A DNA stretch of 64,000 nucleotides from Paenibacillus sp. JNUCC32 (GTDB taxonomy: Bacteria > Bacillota > Bacilli > Paenibacillales > Paenibacillaceae), in NCBI RefSeq assembly GCF_014863545.1, contig NZ_CP062260.1, positions 5,915,501 to 5,979,500 of the forward strand. Direction: 5' to 3'. This document shows, one piece after another, positions 1 through 8,731 of the stretch. The first letter of the stretch is position 1. Every line of letters begins with the position of its first letter. A program made the position numbers and the translations under genes. The notes below the pieces were generated by a model. That model had not been told where the DNA came from. It worked only from the letters and a program-made list of their open reading frames with translations, and ran no database searches.

Positions 1-34
1 TTTGGTCTTTGGTCTGTAAACTGGAGCTGCTCAT
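1..34 (-). CDS. Start of a further gene after gerA (partial), probably a germination protein
   Basis: An ATG at 34 on the minus strand follows a GAGGTGAGG ribosome-binding site and opens a frame reading MSSSSLQTKDQ before the window ends. It lies 30 bases downstream of the gerA-type gene on the same strand, so it is probably the next gene of the same operon. In GerA operons that gene normally encodes the B (permease-like) or C (lipoprotein) subunit, but eleven residues cannot show which. Confidence 0.55.
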   Translation of the reverse strand, partial: MSSSSLQTKDQ

Positions 35-64
35 GGTCCTCACCTCGTTTCGTGCTTGGAATGA

Positions 65-1732
65 TTAGTTTCGACGATCGGGATCCTGCGGTTTTAACAG
101 TCGGGGACGTTTCTTCATCACCTTCAAGGGGAAGCGGATGAGGAAATCCTTCAAGTCGTTGATACCGTAAGGCACCATGGGGCTTGCGTAAGGCACGCCA
201 AAGCTCTTCAATCTGACCAGATGACTGCACAGTAAAAGGAAGAACATCACGACGCCGAACAAACCGAGCACTGCCGCAAAGAACATCGCGGTAAACCGGA
301 GGACGCGCAGTGTAATGCCGGCACTGTAGACCGGGATCGTGAAGGAGGAGATCGCGGTTACAGCTACGACAATAACGAGAAACGGACTGACAATTCCGGC
401 ATTTACGGCAGCATCGCCAATAATCAGACCGCCCACGATGCCCATCGCAGGTCCAATGGGTTTCGGAAGCCGGATCCCGGCCTCCCGCAAAATTTCAATG
501 GCGATCTCCATGATGAGCGCTTCGATGATCGAGGGAAAGGGCACGCCCTGCCTCGTCCCGATAATAGTCAACGCCAGCTTGGTGGGTATCAGCCCGGGAT
601 TAAACGAAATAAACGAAATGTACAGTGCGGGTGCCAGCAGCGCCAGAAGGGCGGAGAGAAAGCGCAATAAGCGGACAAAGGAGCCCGAGATCCATCTCTC
701 GTAATAGTCTTCAGGCGATTGGAGCAGCATGCTGAACGTGACCGGCATGATTAACGCGTAGGGCGTGCCGTCAAGAAGGATGGCTACCCGTCCCTCCAGC
801 AAAGCACCGATGACCCTGTCCGGTCTCTCGGTATTTTGGATTTGCTGAAAAGGACTCATGACGTTTTCTTCAATCAATTGCTCGATGTATCCCGATTCAA
901 GCGGATCGTCGATTTCGATTTTCCGGATGCGCGTAACGACTTCATCTACCAGATTGGGGTCGGCGATGTCCTTCATGTAGGCGACGACCAGATCTTTTTT
1001 TACCCGGTTTCCGACCTCGAATCGGGTGAGCTGAAGACTTTCATTTTTTCCATGAAGCCTAAGCAGGCCTGTATTGTCTGACAATCTTTCGGTAAATCCG
1101 ATACGGGGACCTCGAAGAAGGGCTTCCGATAGAGGCTCTTCTACGTTTCGGCTTTTTCCCTTGGCCGACCCCACCAAAAAGGCTCCTTGCATTCCATCCA
1201 CCAATAAACAGGGCGTGCCTGCAAGAACGGCTTGTACAAGGTCCAATAATTGACGAACATGCTTAATCTCACATACCGGCAGCATCTGGCTGCTGATGTA
1301 GGCTTTGATGGCATCGCTCGAATCATTAAAGTTGTCGTGCTCCGTTTCCGGAACCCCCTCCAGCATCAGGGGTCTTATAAGATGGGTGTCGATGAGGTCG
1401 CTATCCAGCAATCCGTCCACATATACGACGACCGCCCGCGTTCGCGTGCCCCGTATCGTAAATTCTCTGATTTCCACGTCCGCATTGTCACCGATCGCTT
1501 GGCGAACCGACGTGATATCCGTGTCGTAAAGTCCCGTTAGGGAAGCGTCTGGCGAAACGCTATCCTCCCTCACGGGTGAAGAGGGGATGTTGGGCTTTAG
1601 GGAAAAGCTTGAGTTGATTGACTTGTGAAACCATTTGGAGAACAGCAGCATCACGACGGGGACAAAAAAGAGCAGAAAGGCTTGGAAAAATATCGTCCAC
1701 TTCGGAATATAAGACGCAATGACGGACCACAC
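65..1732 (-). CDS. GerA-family spore germination protein (GerKA/GerAA type)
   Basis: A-subunit of a nutrient germinant receptor in the inner spore membrane. The soluble N-terminal part (about residues 60-330) carries family sequence such as [14 protein letters not shown] and [18 protein letters not shown]. It is followed by the membrane part (about 345-515) with [18 protein letters not shown], the run [23 protein letters not shown], and [20 protein letters not shown]. The start used is GTG behind GGGGTGATT. It adds an N-terminal hydrophobic stretch (about residues 13-32) that not all family members have, so the true start could be further in. Length 555 residues is somewhat longer than the roughly 480-530 usual. 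The next gene begins 30 bases downstream. Confidence 0.9.
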   Translation of the reverse strand: MWSVIASYIPKWTIFFQAFLLFFVPVVMLLFSKWFHKSINSSFSLKPNIPSSPVREDSVSPDASLTGLYDTDITSVRQAIGDNADVEIREFTIRGTRTRAVVVYVDGLLDSDLIDTHLIRPLMLEGVPETEHDNFNDSSDAIKAYISSQMLPVCEIKHVRQLLDLVQAVLAGTPCLLVDGMQGAFLVGSAKGKSRNVEEPLSEALLRGPRIGFTERLSDNTGLLRLHGKNESLQLTRFEVGNRVKKDLVVAYMKDIADPNLVDEVVTRIRKIEIDDPLESGYIEQLIEENVMSPFQQIQNTERPDRVIGALLEGRVAILLDGTPYALIMPVTFSMLLQSPEDYYERWISGSFVRLLRFLSALLALLAPALYISFISFNPGLIPTKLALTIIGTRQGVPFPSIIEALIMEIAIEILREAGIRLPKPIGPAMGIVGGLIIGDAAVNAGIVSPFLVIVVAVTAISSFTIPVYSAGITLRVLRFTAMFFAAVLGLFGVVMFFLLLCSHLVRLKSFGVPYASPMVPYGINDLKDFLIRFPLKVMKKRPRLLKPQDPDRRN

Positions 1733-1895
1733 CGATAATCACCCCGCAGTTTCTTAGCAATTGGGTCATAATGCGAATCATGTGTATTGTTACCCGAGGC
1801 GATCTTGAAAATTCCTGTATTTTCAATATTAGAGAAGGGGACCCACGGGTCTGCCTTCCAATGATGACGAATGGGCGCTGGAAAACTGGATACGC
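1733..1895. other. Intergenic region with an 8-bp inverted repeat
   Basis: No gene seen. It holds the upstream region of the gerA-type gene. TTGAAAAT (1805-1812) and ATTTTCAA (1819-1826) form a perfect inverted repeat with a 6-base gap, which could be an operator. I could not identify a convincing sporulation sigma-G promoter. Confidence 0.4.
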
Positions 1896-1939
1896 AAAAA
1901 AAAAGGCATCCCCCAGGCCGCTGACCTGATGGGATGTCC
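1896..1939 (-). terminator. Rho-independent terminator of the GH92 gene
   Basis: On the minus strand GGACATCCC and GGGATGCC form a stem (one G-T pair) around an 18-base loop, followed by a run of nine T. It lies 26 bases after the stop codon of the GH92 gene. Confidence 0.8.
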
Positions 1940-1965
1940 TTATGATGCGAGTTAAGCTGAAGCTC

Positions 1966-4158
1966 TTACTTCTTCGATATCGAGAACGGCAGTTCCTCCG
2001 CACTGTAATGACGGTAGCTTGGAGCCAATCCAAGACGGAAATCGAGGGATTTTCCTGCCAGAATATCCTCATGCGTAATGTACAGTTTAGTGTAATCCTG
2101 TCCCTCCAATTGCACGTTCGCCACGAAATTGGACTGCGGATTGTTGTTGTCGGTATGAATCAACATCTGTTTGCCGTTTGGCAGCTCAATGCTCACGCTG
2201 TCGAACAGCGGGATGCCGAGCACATATTCATTGCTGCCTGGACATACCGGATAGAAGCCCATGGAGCTGAACACATACCAGCCGGACATGCTGCCGTTAT
2301 CCTCGTCGCCCGGGAAGCCGTCAAAGCCGCTGTTGAACAGGTTCGACATCAGCTGTTTGAGGATCACCTGGGATGATGCGGGCTGCCCTACATAGTTGAA
2401 CAGATAAGGAATATGGAAGCTCGGCTGGTTGGAAATCGCCAGCTGGCCATAATCGATGGCGGCCATCTCGCTCATCTCATGAATTTCAAAGCCGTAGCCC
2501 CGGACGTCGAAGTCTGGCGCTTTGTTGCACAATTCGGTAATTTTGTCGAAAAAGCGTTCTTTCGAACCATACGCTTCGATCAAGCCTTGGAAATCCTGGA
2601 ATACGGCAAAGCTGGTTTGCCAAGCGCTTCCCTCGGCATAATCGAGTCCCCAGCTCGTGTCGTTGAAATTCGGACGGAACTGACCGTTCTGATCTTTGGC
2701 CCGCATGAAGCCGGTCTCCGCATCAAATATATTCTGATAGTTGAGCGCGCTTTGTCTGTACTGAGCGGCTATGTCCGACCGGCCCAACACATCGGCCACG
2801 CGGCTGATGCAATAGTCGCTGTATGCGTAATCCAGCGTGTGGTTTACGCTCTCATGATAGCTGCTCGGAACGTAACCGTACTTGATGTAGTCCAGCGTTC
2901 CTTGACGTCCATAACAATTCTGTCCGCTCTGCGTGGTGGCTGCGGTCAGCATGGCCTCCAGCAGTTCCGGCAGCAGATGCTGGGCGAGTCCCTTTGCCGC
3001 CGCATCCGCGATGACCGCGTCAATAAGCGTGCCCGGCATCAGTCCGCGCTCATCCGGGGACAGCCATTTTGGCAGGAAGCCGGTCTCGCGGTAAGAATTC
3101 AGGAAACCTTCCAGCATTTCCTCATATTCCTTCGGCGCGATGATGGAATAGAGTGGATATACGGTTTTGTAAGTATCCCAGAAGCCGTTATTGGTATAGA
3201 GCACGCCCTTCTTGACGGATCGGGCCGTTGTGTCGTAATGAACCGGCTTCATATCGGCATCGAGCTCATAGAATTTTTGCGGGAACAAGAACATGCGGTA
3301 AAGGCAGGTATAAAAAGTGCGCATATATTCCTCGTTCGGGTGAGTGACCCGGATTTTGTTCAGGTAATGATTCCAGGCTTCCGCCGCCAATTCTTTCTGT
3401 TCGTCCAAGGTTGTGTCGAGCTCGCGCGTCAGATTAAGCTCCGCTTGCTCCTGGCTGATGAAAGAGGTCGCCAGCTTAACATCCAGGGTGCCCTTTTCAC
3501 AGTCCTTGAAGCGAATGACGACATGCTGGTCCGCATTGACGAAAGCGACCTCCGGGAAGAACTGGCCTTCGGCGTCGTAGTAACCGGTCGCAGAGAGATC
3601 CATGTCCTTGCTGAAGCTCATGGCCACGTACATGCGGAATCCTTTATCGTGACAGTCTGCGAAGTTGCTGACATAACCGGTCATTTTGCGCTGGGCAGCA
3701 TCCACCCGGAACTCGCTTTGGCTTTGGACGTTTAGCACAAGGCCAGCCTGCTGCCCGGAATTGTATTTGATGCGCAGCGACGCGCCATAGCAGCTCGGTA
3801 CCAGCTCCGTGGTGATGTTGTAGCGCTGCTGCTTCACTTTGAGATAATGAGGCTTGAATATCGCTTCCTCCGGCCGGTACGAGCTTTGGCAGGTGAAGAC
3901 GGAACCCCTGATTTTGTCGTCTGCGATCGGAGTCATCAGGAAGTGGGCGAAGTCGCCCATCCACGGACTCGGCTGGTGCGTCAGGCGAATGCCTTGGAAG
4001 ATGCGGTCATTGGGGTTGAAGAACCAGCTTCCTTCGTTTTTGGTCTGCACGACATAGTGGTTCATACCGAACGGCACACCCGTGTAAGGGAGTGCATTCC
4101 CGTTGGAAAAGGTATATTGGTTGTTGGTGCCCTGTCTGGTATCGACATAGTTCAGCAT
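1966..4158 (-). CDS. GH92 family glycoside hydrolase (alpha-mannosidase-like)
   Basis: 730 residues, the usual GH92 length. The N-terminal beta domain begins YVDTRQGTNNQ and carries SNGNALPYTGVPFGMN and RLTHQPSPWMGD. The helical domain carries NGFWDTYKTVYPLYS near residue 325 and the family hallmark GDEDNGSMSGWYVFSSMG near residue 617. GH92 enzymes are calcium-dependent exo-alpha-mannosidases that invert configuration. No signal peptide is seen, so the protein is probably cytoplasmic and acts on imported mannosides. The start ATG has an AAGGAGA site. It follows the GntR/LacI-type regulator by 35 bases and is very likely in one operon with it. Linkage specificity cannot be read from sequence. 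Confidence 0.9.
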   Translation of the reverse strand: MLNYVDTRQGTNNQYTFSNGNALPYTGVPFGMNHYVVQTKNEGSWFFNPNDRIFQGIRLTHQPSPWMGDFAHFLMTPIADDKIRGSVFTCQSSYRPEEAIFKPHYLKVKQQRYNITTELVPSCYGASLRIKYNSGQQAGLVLNVQSQSEFRVDAAQRKMTGYVSNFADCHDKGFRMYVAMSFSKDMDLSATGYYDAEGQFFPEVAFVNADQHVVIRFKDCEKGTLDVKLATSFISQEQAELNLTRELDTTLDEQKELAAEAWNHYLNKIRVTHPNEEYMRTFYTCLYRMFLFPQKFYELDADMKPVHYDTTARSVKKGVLYTNNGFWDTYKTVYPLYSIIAPKEYEEMLEGFLNSYRETGFLPKWLSPDERGLMPGTLIDAVIADAAAKGLAQHLLPELLEAMLTAATTQSGQNCYGRQGTLDYIKYGYVPSSYHESVNHTLDYAYSDYCISRVADVLGRSDIAAQYRQSALNYQNIFDAETGFMRAKDQNGQFRPNFNDTSWGLDYAEGSAWQTSFAVFQDFQGLIEAYGSKERFFDKITELCNKAPDFDVRGYGFEIHEMSEMAAIDYGQLAISNQPSFHIPYLFNYVGQPASSQVILKQLMSNLFNSGFDGFPGDEDNGSMSGWYVFSSMGFYPVCPGSNEYVLGIPLFDSVSIELPNGKQMLIHTDNNNPQSNFVANVQLEGQDYTKLYITHEDILAGKSLDFRLGLAPSYRHYSAEELPFSISKK

Positions 4159-4193
4159 GTAAAAGTCTCCTTTGTTATTGAGGAATAGGCGGA

Positions 4194-5288
4194 TTATAAC
4201 TTCTTCACGGTCTGGCGTTCCATGAGCCGAACGGGAATCACCACATTCTCAAGAGGGTGTTCCAGAGAGTGCTCTATGAGGGATATGAGGTTCCGTGCAG
4301 CCTGATATCCCATCTGTCCAAAGTCCTGCGATATGGTGGTCAGCTTGGGTTCAACGAAGCTCGCGAGATGAATGTCGTCAAAACCGACCACGGAGAAATC
4401 GTCCGGAACGGACAAGCCCAACTCCTTGGCGATTTGAATGATCTCGATCGCAATGAGGTCATTCTCTGCCACAATCCCCGTAATTCCTTGGTTCACGACG
4501 GACTGAATAAACTGAATATAGTATTCTCTGCCGTTGTCGTGGTCATGGGTTAAGTAACGGTCGGTCAAGTCATTGACGCTGTAATCGATCAGGCTGTAAT
4601 CATACAGAGCCTTCAAGTAACCGAAATACCGCTCCCGGATGGAAGAGGAATTCTCTACCTTCAAGGAGGAGATAAAGGCGATTTTTTTGTGATTGTTCTC
4701 GATCAGATGTTTGGAGGCTTGGTATCCGCCGTCAAAGTTATCGGAGACGACCGACAGGAAGGGGATGCCTTCAATGCACTTGTCCATCGTCACAAGCGGG
4801 TACTTTGCCAGGTGATATTGATACAGAATGCCAAGGTCCGAGATGCTGCTGATCGGGTAGAGGATCAATCCGGAATGGGCGCTTTGAAGCGCAGTCTCCA
4901 ACAGCTTGCGCTGCCCGACAATCGTATTGGACTGAATGTTCAAGCTATAGTCGGTCGTTGCGAGATATTCATTGATGCCTTTCTCGTAATCGCCGAGTCC
5001 CGGATTATGGGCGAACGGAAGAATCAGCAGAATCTCTTTGCCAGTCTTGCTCAATGGTCGGTGATCAGCCGTAGCGTCGCTCACGAAGCTCCCCTTGCCC
5101 TGGATCCGGTAAATCAGCTTGGCATTCTCCAGCTCGTTCAGCGCTCTCTTCGATGTAATCCGGCTGACCTTATATTCCTTCGAAATCTCGGCTTCGGTCG
5201 GAAGCTGGTCTCCAGCCTGAAGCTCCCCGGATTCAATCTTGGCTGTTAGAGCGTTGACGATATGTTGATATAGTGGAATTTGTTCCAT
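4194..5288 (-). CDS. GntR-type transcriptional regulator with LacI-like sugar-binding domain (AraR-like)
   Basis: 364 residues. Residues 1-70 form a GntR winged helix (PLYQHIVNALTAKIESGELQ, then LPTEAEISKEYKVSRITSKRAL). Residues about 85-360 form a periplasmic-binding-protein-like effector domain (VVSDNFDGGYQASKHLIENN, VVGFDDIHLASFVEPKLTTI). This architecture is that of AraR, a repressor released by a sugar. The start follows AGGTGATCTCAA. It precedes the GH92 gene and probably represses it in response to a mannose-type ligand. Candidate operators lie at 5310-5319 and 5543-5554. Confidence 0.9.
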   Translation of the reverse strand: MEQIPLYQHIVNALTAKIESGELQAGDQLPTEAEISKEYKVSRITSKRALNELENAKLIYRIQGKGSFVSDATADHRPLSKTGKEILLILPFAHNPGLGDYEKGINEYLATTDYSLNIQSNTIVGQRKLLETALQSAHSGLILYPISSISDLGILYQYHLAKYPLVTMDKCIEGIPFLSVVSDNFDGGYQASKHLIENNHKKIAFISSLKVENSSSIRERYFGYLKALYDYSLIDYSVNDLTDRYLTHDHDNGREYYIQFIQSVVNQGITGIVAENDLIAIEIIQIAKELGLSVPDDFSVVGFDDIHLASFVEPKLTTISQDFGQMGYQAARNLISLIEHSLEHPLENVVIPVRLMERQTVKKL

Positions 5289-5309
5289 TTGAGATCACCT
5301 CGCTAAATT

Positions 5310-5339
5310 TGATATATCATTTTGTGGGGAGAATGTCAA
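5310..5339 (-). promoter_or_regulatory. Promoter with palindromic operator for the GntR/GH92 operon
   Basis: On the minus strand TTGACA (5334-5339) and TATATC (5311-5316) are separated by 17 bases. The -10 hexamer lies in the palindrome TGATATATCA (5310-5319). A related palindrome, ATGGTATATCAT, occurs at 5543-5554, so both may be operators of the adjacent regulator. Confidence 0.6.
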
Positions 5340-5719
5340 AGTTTAAAGATGCATTTGAATAAGAAGATACGGTTGTTATGGTTGAACATACGGAAAGGCT
5401 GGAGTGGGAATTCCCGATATGTGCTAGACGGGGTTATTAAAGTATGGTTGTTATTATAAGGATAGTATCCCTGGTTATACTTCGGAATGAAACGTCCGCC
5501 GAGCCGCTAAATAGAGAAGATGAGCACTGAAATATCGATTAAATGGTATATCATTTGATCGAAAATCAAAAATATTTTATATATCAAATATAAATCTGTA
5601 TGTATTCAGCGGGTTGGACCTGCTCCGGCACATTTATTATTCTAGTAATCATGCTGACCCTTGGCATATTGCATCTTGGCAGCCTTGATGCTGGCTGGTA
5701 TCAGCTTTATGTACATGAT
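5340..5719. other. Intergenic region, no gene supported
   Basis: A frame of 93 codons in this stretch lacks a ribosome-binding site and resembles no known protein. The only structured element I see is the second copy of the operator-like palindrome, ATGGTATATCAT, at 5543-5554, in an AT-rich stretch. Confidence 0.4.
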
Positions 5720-5748
5720 TTGACAGCTTATCATTTGAGTGATAAATT
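5720..5748 (+). promoter_or_regulatory. Promoter of the MarR gene with inverted repeat in the spacer
   Basis: TTGACA (5720-5725), 17 bases, TAAATT (5743-5748). The inverted repeat TTATCA (5728-5733) and TGATAA (5740-5745) fills the spacer, which suggests autorepression by the MarR protein encoded 26 bases downstream. Confidence 0.55.
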
Positions 5749-5774
5749 GACTGTGATTACGATAGAGGAGGTCA

Positions 5775-6263
5775 ATGGAATCAATGAAGCAATTGGGATT
5801 TCATCAGGAGAACCGGTTAGCCATGCTGTCATGGATTCGGATCACCCGGTTTCAGCAGATCGGCAATCACATCTCGAATGAGTTTTTGCAGCCTTTCTGC
5901 ATTACCGTTGCCCAATTCGACGTGCTGATCCAGGTCATGGCCCACCAACCTCTATCTCAGCAGGAGCTGGCCGAATATCTGTCCATCAGCGGCGGCGGCG
6001 TTTCCCACATGGTGAAACGGCTGGAGAAGCTGGGCCTGATTGTCCGCAAGCAGGATTGGAAGGTGAAGTACATCTCCCTAACCGAGAAGGGACAAGCCTT
6101 GCTGCAAGAAATTATCCCGCTGCTGTCGGATTTTCAAACCTCCATGTTTGATGTTTTGGATGATCAAGAACTACAGCAGCTTTACAAGACTATGAGAAAG
6201 CTCCATCAGTATAACTTAAAAAAGAAGTCGTCAAACCCTCGGATTAGCGTCGAAGAAGAGTAG
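5775..6263 (+). CDS. MarR family transcriptional regulator
   Basis: 162 residues with a MarR winged helix: helix-turn-helix LSQQELAEYLSISGGGVSHMVKRLEKLGLIVRKQ at about residues 57-90, wing DWKVKYISLTEKG, and C-terminal dimerisation helices. The GAGGAGGT site is only 3 bases from the first ATG and 12 from the second (5784), so either start is possible. A terminator follows, so it is probably transcribed alone. The ligand and targets are unknown; the inverted repeat in its own promoter is the most obvious target. Confidence 0.85.
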   Translation: MESMKQLGFHQENRLAMLSWIRITRFQQIGNHISNEFLQPFCITVAQFDVLIQVMAHQPLSQQELAEYLSISGGGVSHMVKRLEKLGLIVRKQDWKVKYISLTEKGQALLQEIIPLLSDFQTSMFDVLDDQELQQLYKTMRKLHQYNLKKKSSNPRISVEEE

Positions 6264-6315
6264 CGGAGAGGAACCATCACTGCTCTTATAGCGACCCGGA
6301 TGGGTCAGCCATGAT

Positions 6316-6348
6316 AAGGAGTCCCCTTAAGAGCGGATTCCTTTTTTT
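6316..6348 (+). terminator. Terminator after the MarR gene
   Basis: AAGGAGTCC (6316-6324) pairs with GGATTCCTT (6335-6343, one G-T pair) and is followed by a T run. Confidence 0.75.
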
Positions 6349-6404
6349 GCGTGGTAGGGTACTCCCTCCTTAAGAATGAGACACAAATTTTGATATACAA
6401 GTTG

Positions 6405-6423
6405 GGAACAAACGTTCTATAAT
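6405..6423 (+). promoter_or_regulatory. SOS-box-like palindrome overlapping a -10 element
   Basis: GGAACAAACGTTCT (6405-6418) contains GAAC-N4-GTTC, the core of the Gram-positive LexA/DinR box, and its spacer AAAC fits the RNRY pattern. It abuts TATAAT (6418-6423), 40 bases upstream of the cysteine hydrolase start. No good -35 lies at normal spacing; TTGATA at 6390 is 22 bases away. Confidence 0.45.
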
Positions 6424-6463
6424 GGAAAGGGATGATTATGATCTGTACGGGAGGTTGTTATAG

Positions 6464-6994
6464 TTGAAGAAGAGCGCGCTGTTGGTCATTGATGTGCAGA
6501 ATGAGATGTTTCAAGTAAATGATCCGGTGTACGAAGGAGATCGATTGCTCCACAATCTCAAGCAGCTGATCGCAAAAGCCAGAAGCGGCGGCATTCCTGT
6601 TATTTACATCCAGCATAATGACGAAGGGTTGAAGGCAGGTTCGGAGGCCTGGAAGATTAATCCTGAGATCACGCCTGCGATGTCGGATACCGTCATTCAG
6701 AAGACAAGACCGGATTCCTTCTACCATACGACGCTTGAGGAGGAATTGAAGAGGCAGGGCATCGAGCATGTAATCCTTGCGGGCATGCAAAGCGAATTAT
6801 GCGTGGATACCACCTGCCGGAGAGCATCCAGTTTGGGCTATGATGTCACGCTGGTGTCCGATGCCCACAGCACCTGGAACAATTCGGCGTTAACGGCGCA
6901 GCAGATCATCGATCACGTGAATGCAACGCTAAGATGGTTTGCGGACATCAAGACAACGGAAGAAGCCCTTTGTACAGAAGAAGCCGGCGCGTAA
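6464..6994 (+). CDS. Cysteine hydrolase of the isochorismatase family
   Basis: 176 residues. Family catalytic triad visible: Asp10 (LLVIDVQNEM), Lys80 (IQKTRPDSF) and Cys113 (GMQSELCVDTTCRRA). Members cleave amides or vinyl ethers such as nicotinamide, isochorismate, N-carbamoylsarcosine or ureidoacrylate, and the substrate here cannot be told from sequence. The start is TTG behind GGGAGGT with good spacing. It is transcribed alone: a promoter with an SOS-like box lies upstream, and the terminator hairpin begins inside the last codons so that the stop codon lies in its loop. Confidence 0.88.
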   Translation: MKKSALLVIDVQNEMFQVNDPVYEGDRLLHNLKQLIAKARSGGIPVIYIQHNDEGLKAGSEAWKINPEITPAMSDTVIQKTRPDSFYHTTLEEELKRQGIEHVILAGMQSELCVDTTCRRASSLGYDVTLVSDAHSTWNNSALTAQQIIDHVNATLRWFADIKTTEEALCTEEAGA

Positions 6995-7008
6995 ACGCCG
7001 GCTTTTTA
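6981..7008 (+). terminator. Terminator overlapping the end of the cysteine hydrolase gene
   Basis: AAGCCGGCG (6981-6989) pairs perfectly with CGCCGGCTT (6996-7004), followed by T residues. The stop codon TAA (6992-6994) is in the loop. Confidence 0.85.
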
Positions 7009-7015
7009 TTTGGAG

Positions 7016-7819
7016 TTAGAGTATGCCTTCGGGCACTTTTCCCTCCCAGCAAGGCTGAGCGGGCAGTCCCAGGACTTGACCGATGACGACGGTCGTGTCC
7101 ATGATGCCGATCGGTGCTTCGATAAGGCCGGGCTTTACGCCTGGGCCCGTAATTCCCCAAGTAATGGTCATATCCATGGGGTGATCACTTCCGTGATCGT
7201 TAGGATGTGCGCCTCCTCCGCCGTGATCCGTGACCGTAAGGATCCAGGTGTCTTCCAGCATCTGCTGATCTTTGAGTGCTTTGACTATCATGCCTACGTA
7301 CTGATCGGTTACGGCAATTTGCTCCAGCTGCAGATCCGTACCGAATCCGTGCTTGTGGCCGGCGCCGTCGGGGTGATCCAGCTGAATGAACATCAGCTTG
7401 AAATCGGGCTGTTGATGAATATAATCGACGATGGCCTCCGCCAGCTCGGGGTCCGGTTTGGATTCCATATGAACGTTAATCGTATTCTCAATGATTCCCG
7501 TGTTGATCGGTGCCCAGCAGCTGAATGCAGACAAGGGGGCATCCGGCCATTGCCGGCGAGCCAGCTTGAACAGCGAGGCATAGGGGAAGTCCTCCGGAAT
7601 CCTGCCGTGGATCGCCCGGTCATTATCAAGACCATGTCGATCCGGTTTTACGCCGTATAACAACGAGCCCCAACATTCGGCACTAATGCTCGGATATACG
7701 GTCTGAGCATCGTAAGAGTATGCTCCTGCCTTCAGCAGAGCGTGAATATGCGGAGCATCCGCGTTTTGAATGAACCCGCCTGCTCCATCAATTCCAAGAA
7801 TAACGACACGGTTAGCCAT
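7016..7819 (-). CDS. Alkaline phosphatase-superfamily phosphodiesterase/nucleotide pyrophosphatase
   Basis: 267 residues. Metal-site motifs of the alkaline phosphatase/phosphodiesterase (PF01663-like) fold are visible: VVILGIDGAGG near the N-terminus, the nucleophile region TVYPSISAECWGSLLYG, QLDHPDGAGHKHG, and TVTDHGGGGAHPNDHGSDHP. Such enzymes hydrolyse phosphate mono- or diesters with two zinc ions. No signal peptide is seen. It is the last gene of a DeoR - DMT transporter - phosphodiesterase operon, 57 bases after the transporter. A metallophosphoesterase is divergent, so the locus may process an imported phosphodiester; that is inference. Confidence 0.85.
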   Translation of the reverse strand: MANRVVILGIDGAGGFIQNADAPHIHALLKAGAYSYDAQTVYPSISAECWGSLLYGVKPDRHGLDNDRAIHGRIPEDFPYASLFKLARRQWPDAPLSAFSCWAPINTGIIENTINVHMESKPDPELAEAIVDYIHQQPDFKLMFIQLDHPDGAGHKHGFGTDLQLEQIAVTDQYVGMIVKALKDQQMLEDTWILTVTDHGGGGAHPNDHGSDHPMDMTITWGITGPGVKPGLIEAPIGIMDTTVVIGQVLGLPAQPCWEGKVPEGIL

Positions 7820-7876
7820 CGATAGATCCTCCTCGGTATGAACATTTTGATCTTCGTGAATTCATGCAGCCGATTC

Positions 7877-8728
7877 CTACCCCCATAGGGCAATCGTGAT
7901 GATGCCTATCGTGATAAGCGCTGACATGACGATTCGCCGCCAGCCTTGCTGTTCGCGCAGCACGATGATGCCCAGAACGGTGCCGAACACCGTGCTGATT
8001 TCACGGACCGGGGCAATGTGCGCAAGCGGGGTGAGCCGCATGGCAAACAGGAACAGCAAGTACGAACCCGGTGCCAGGATGGAGCCCAGCAGAATCGTGC
8101 GCCAGTTCACCGACCATTCCCGTTTCAGCTGCCTGGACAGCGCCACGGGAACGACCAGGGCGACGAAGTAACTGATGTTGGATAACTGGATCAGCGAGAC
8201 GGGGGAGACCCCTGCATCCAGAATGGCTTTGTCGGTCAGGGTATATCCGGAAATGCAAAGCCCGACCAGACAAGCATATAGCAAGGCTTTGGGGTTTACG
8301 CTGGATTGGCCCCTGAGCCTCAAACCCGATAAAGCGAACAGCGAAAAAATGATAAGACTCAGCCCCATATAGCCTGCCGTGCTTAATTGTTCATGAAACA
8401 ACACGAGGCTGCACAGCGAAGTCAACATGGCGCCAAGCCCCCGCATGAACGGATACACTTGAGACATGTCGCCATGGGTATAGGCTTTGGAGAGCAGCGT
8501 GATATAGCAGCCTTGAATGGTCATGGACAGAAGCATAAGACCGTAAACGGGCAGTTCCAGCCGCAGCCCCGACATCTCCACGATAAAATAAGGCATCAGA
8601 AAGACTAACGTGACGGAGTGGATGCACCACAAAAATACCGATTTATGAATGCTTCGCTTCGTAAACAGATTCCAAAGGGCATGGGTCAGTCCGGAAGACA
8701 GCACCAGCAGCAGTGACAGCAGCTCCAT
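7877..8728 (-). CDS. DMT (EamA) family membrane transporter
   Basis: 283 residues with about ten membrane helices in two repeated EamA halves, each ending in a conserved block (ISTVFGTVLGIIVLREQQGWRRIVMSALITIGI in the second half). These proteins export or import metabolites such as amino acids, nucleosides or phosphorylated sugars. It starts 3 bases after the stop of the DeoR gene and is followed by the phosphodiesterase, so it belongs to their operon. The substrate is unknown. Confidence 0.85.
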   Translation of the reverse strand: MELLSLLLVLSSGLTHALWNLFTKRSIHKSVFLWCIHSVTLVFLMPYFIVEMSGLRLELPVYGLMLLSMTIQGCYITLLSKAYTHGDMSQVYPFMRGLGAMLTSLCSLVLFHEQLSTAGYMGLSLIIFSLFALSGLRLRGQSSVNPKALLYACLVGLCISGYTLTDKAILDAGVSPVSLIQLSNISYFVALVVPVALSRQLKREWSVNWRTILLGSILAPGSYLLFLFAMRLTPLAHIAPVREISTVFGTVLGIIVLREQQGWRRIVMSALITIGIITIALWG

Positions 8729-8731
8729 CGG

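Noticed and set aside
5600..5881. 93-codon frame before the MarR gene with a hydrophobic N-terminus
   Set aside because: No ribosome-binding site, overlaps the MarR promoter and start, and low-information sequence.
6390..6423. TTGATA with TATAAT as promoter of the cysteine hydrolase
   Set aside because: The spacing is 22 bases, too long for the housekeeping sigma factor; only the -10 is retained.
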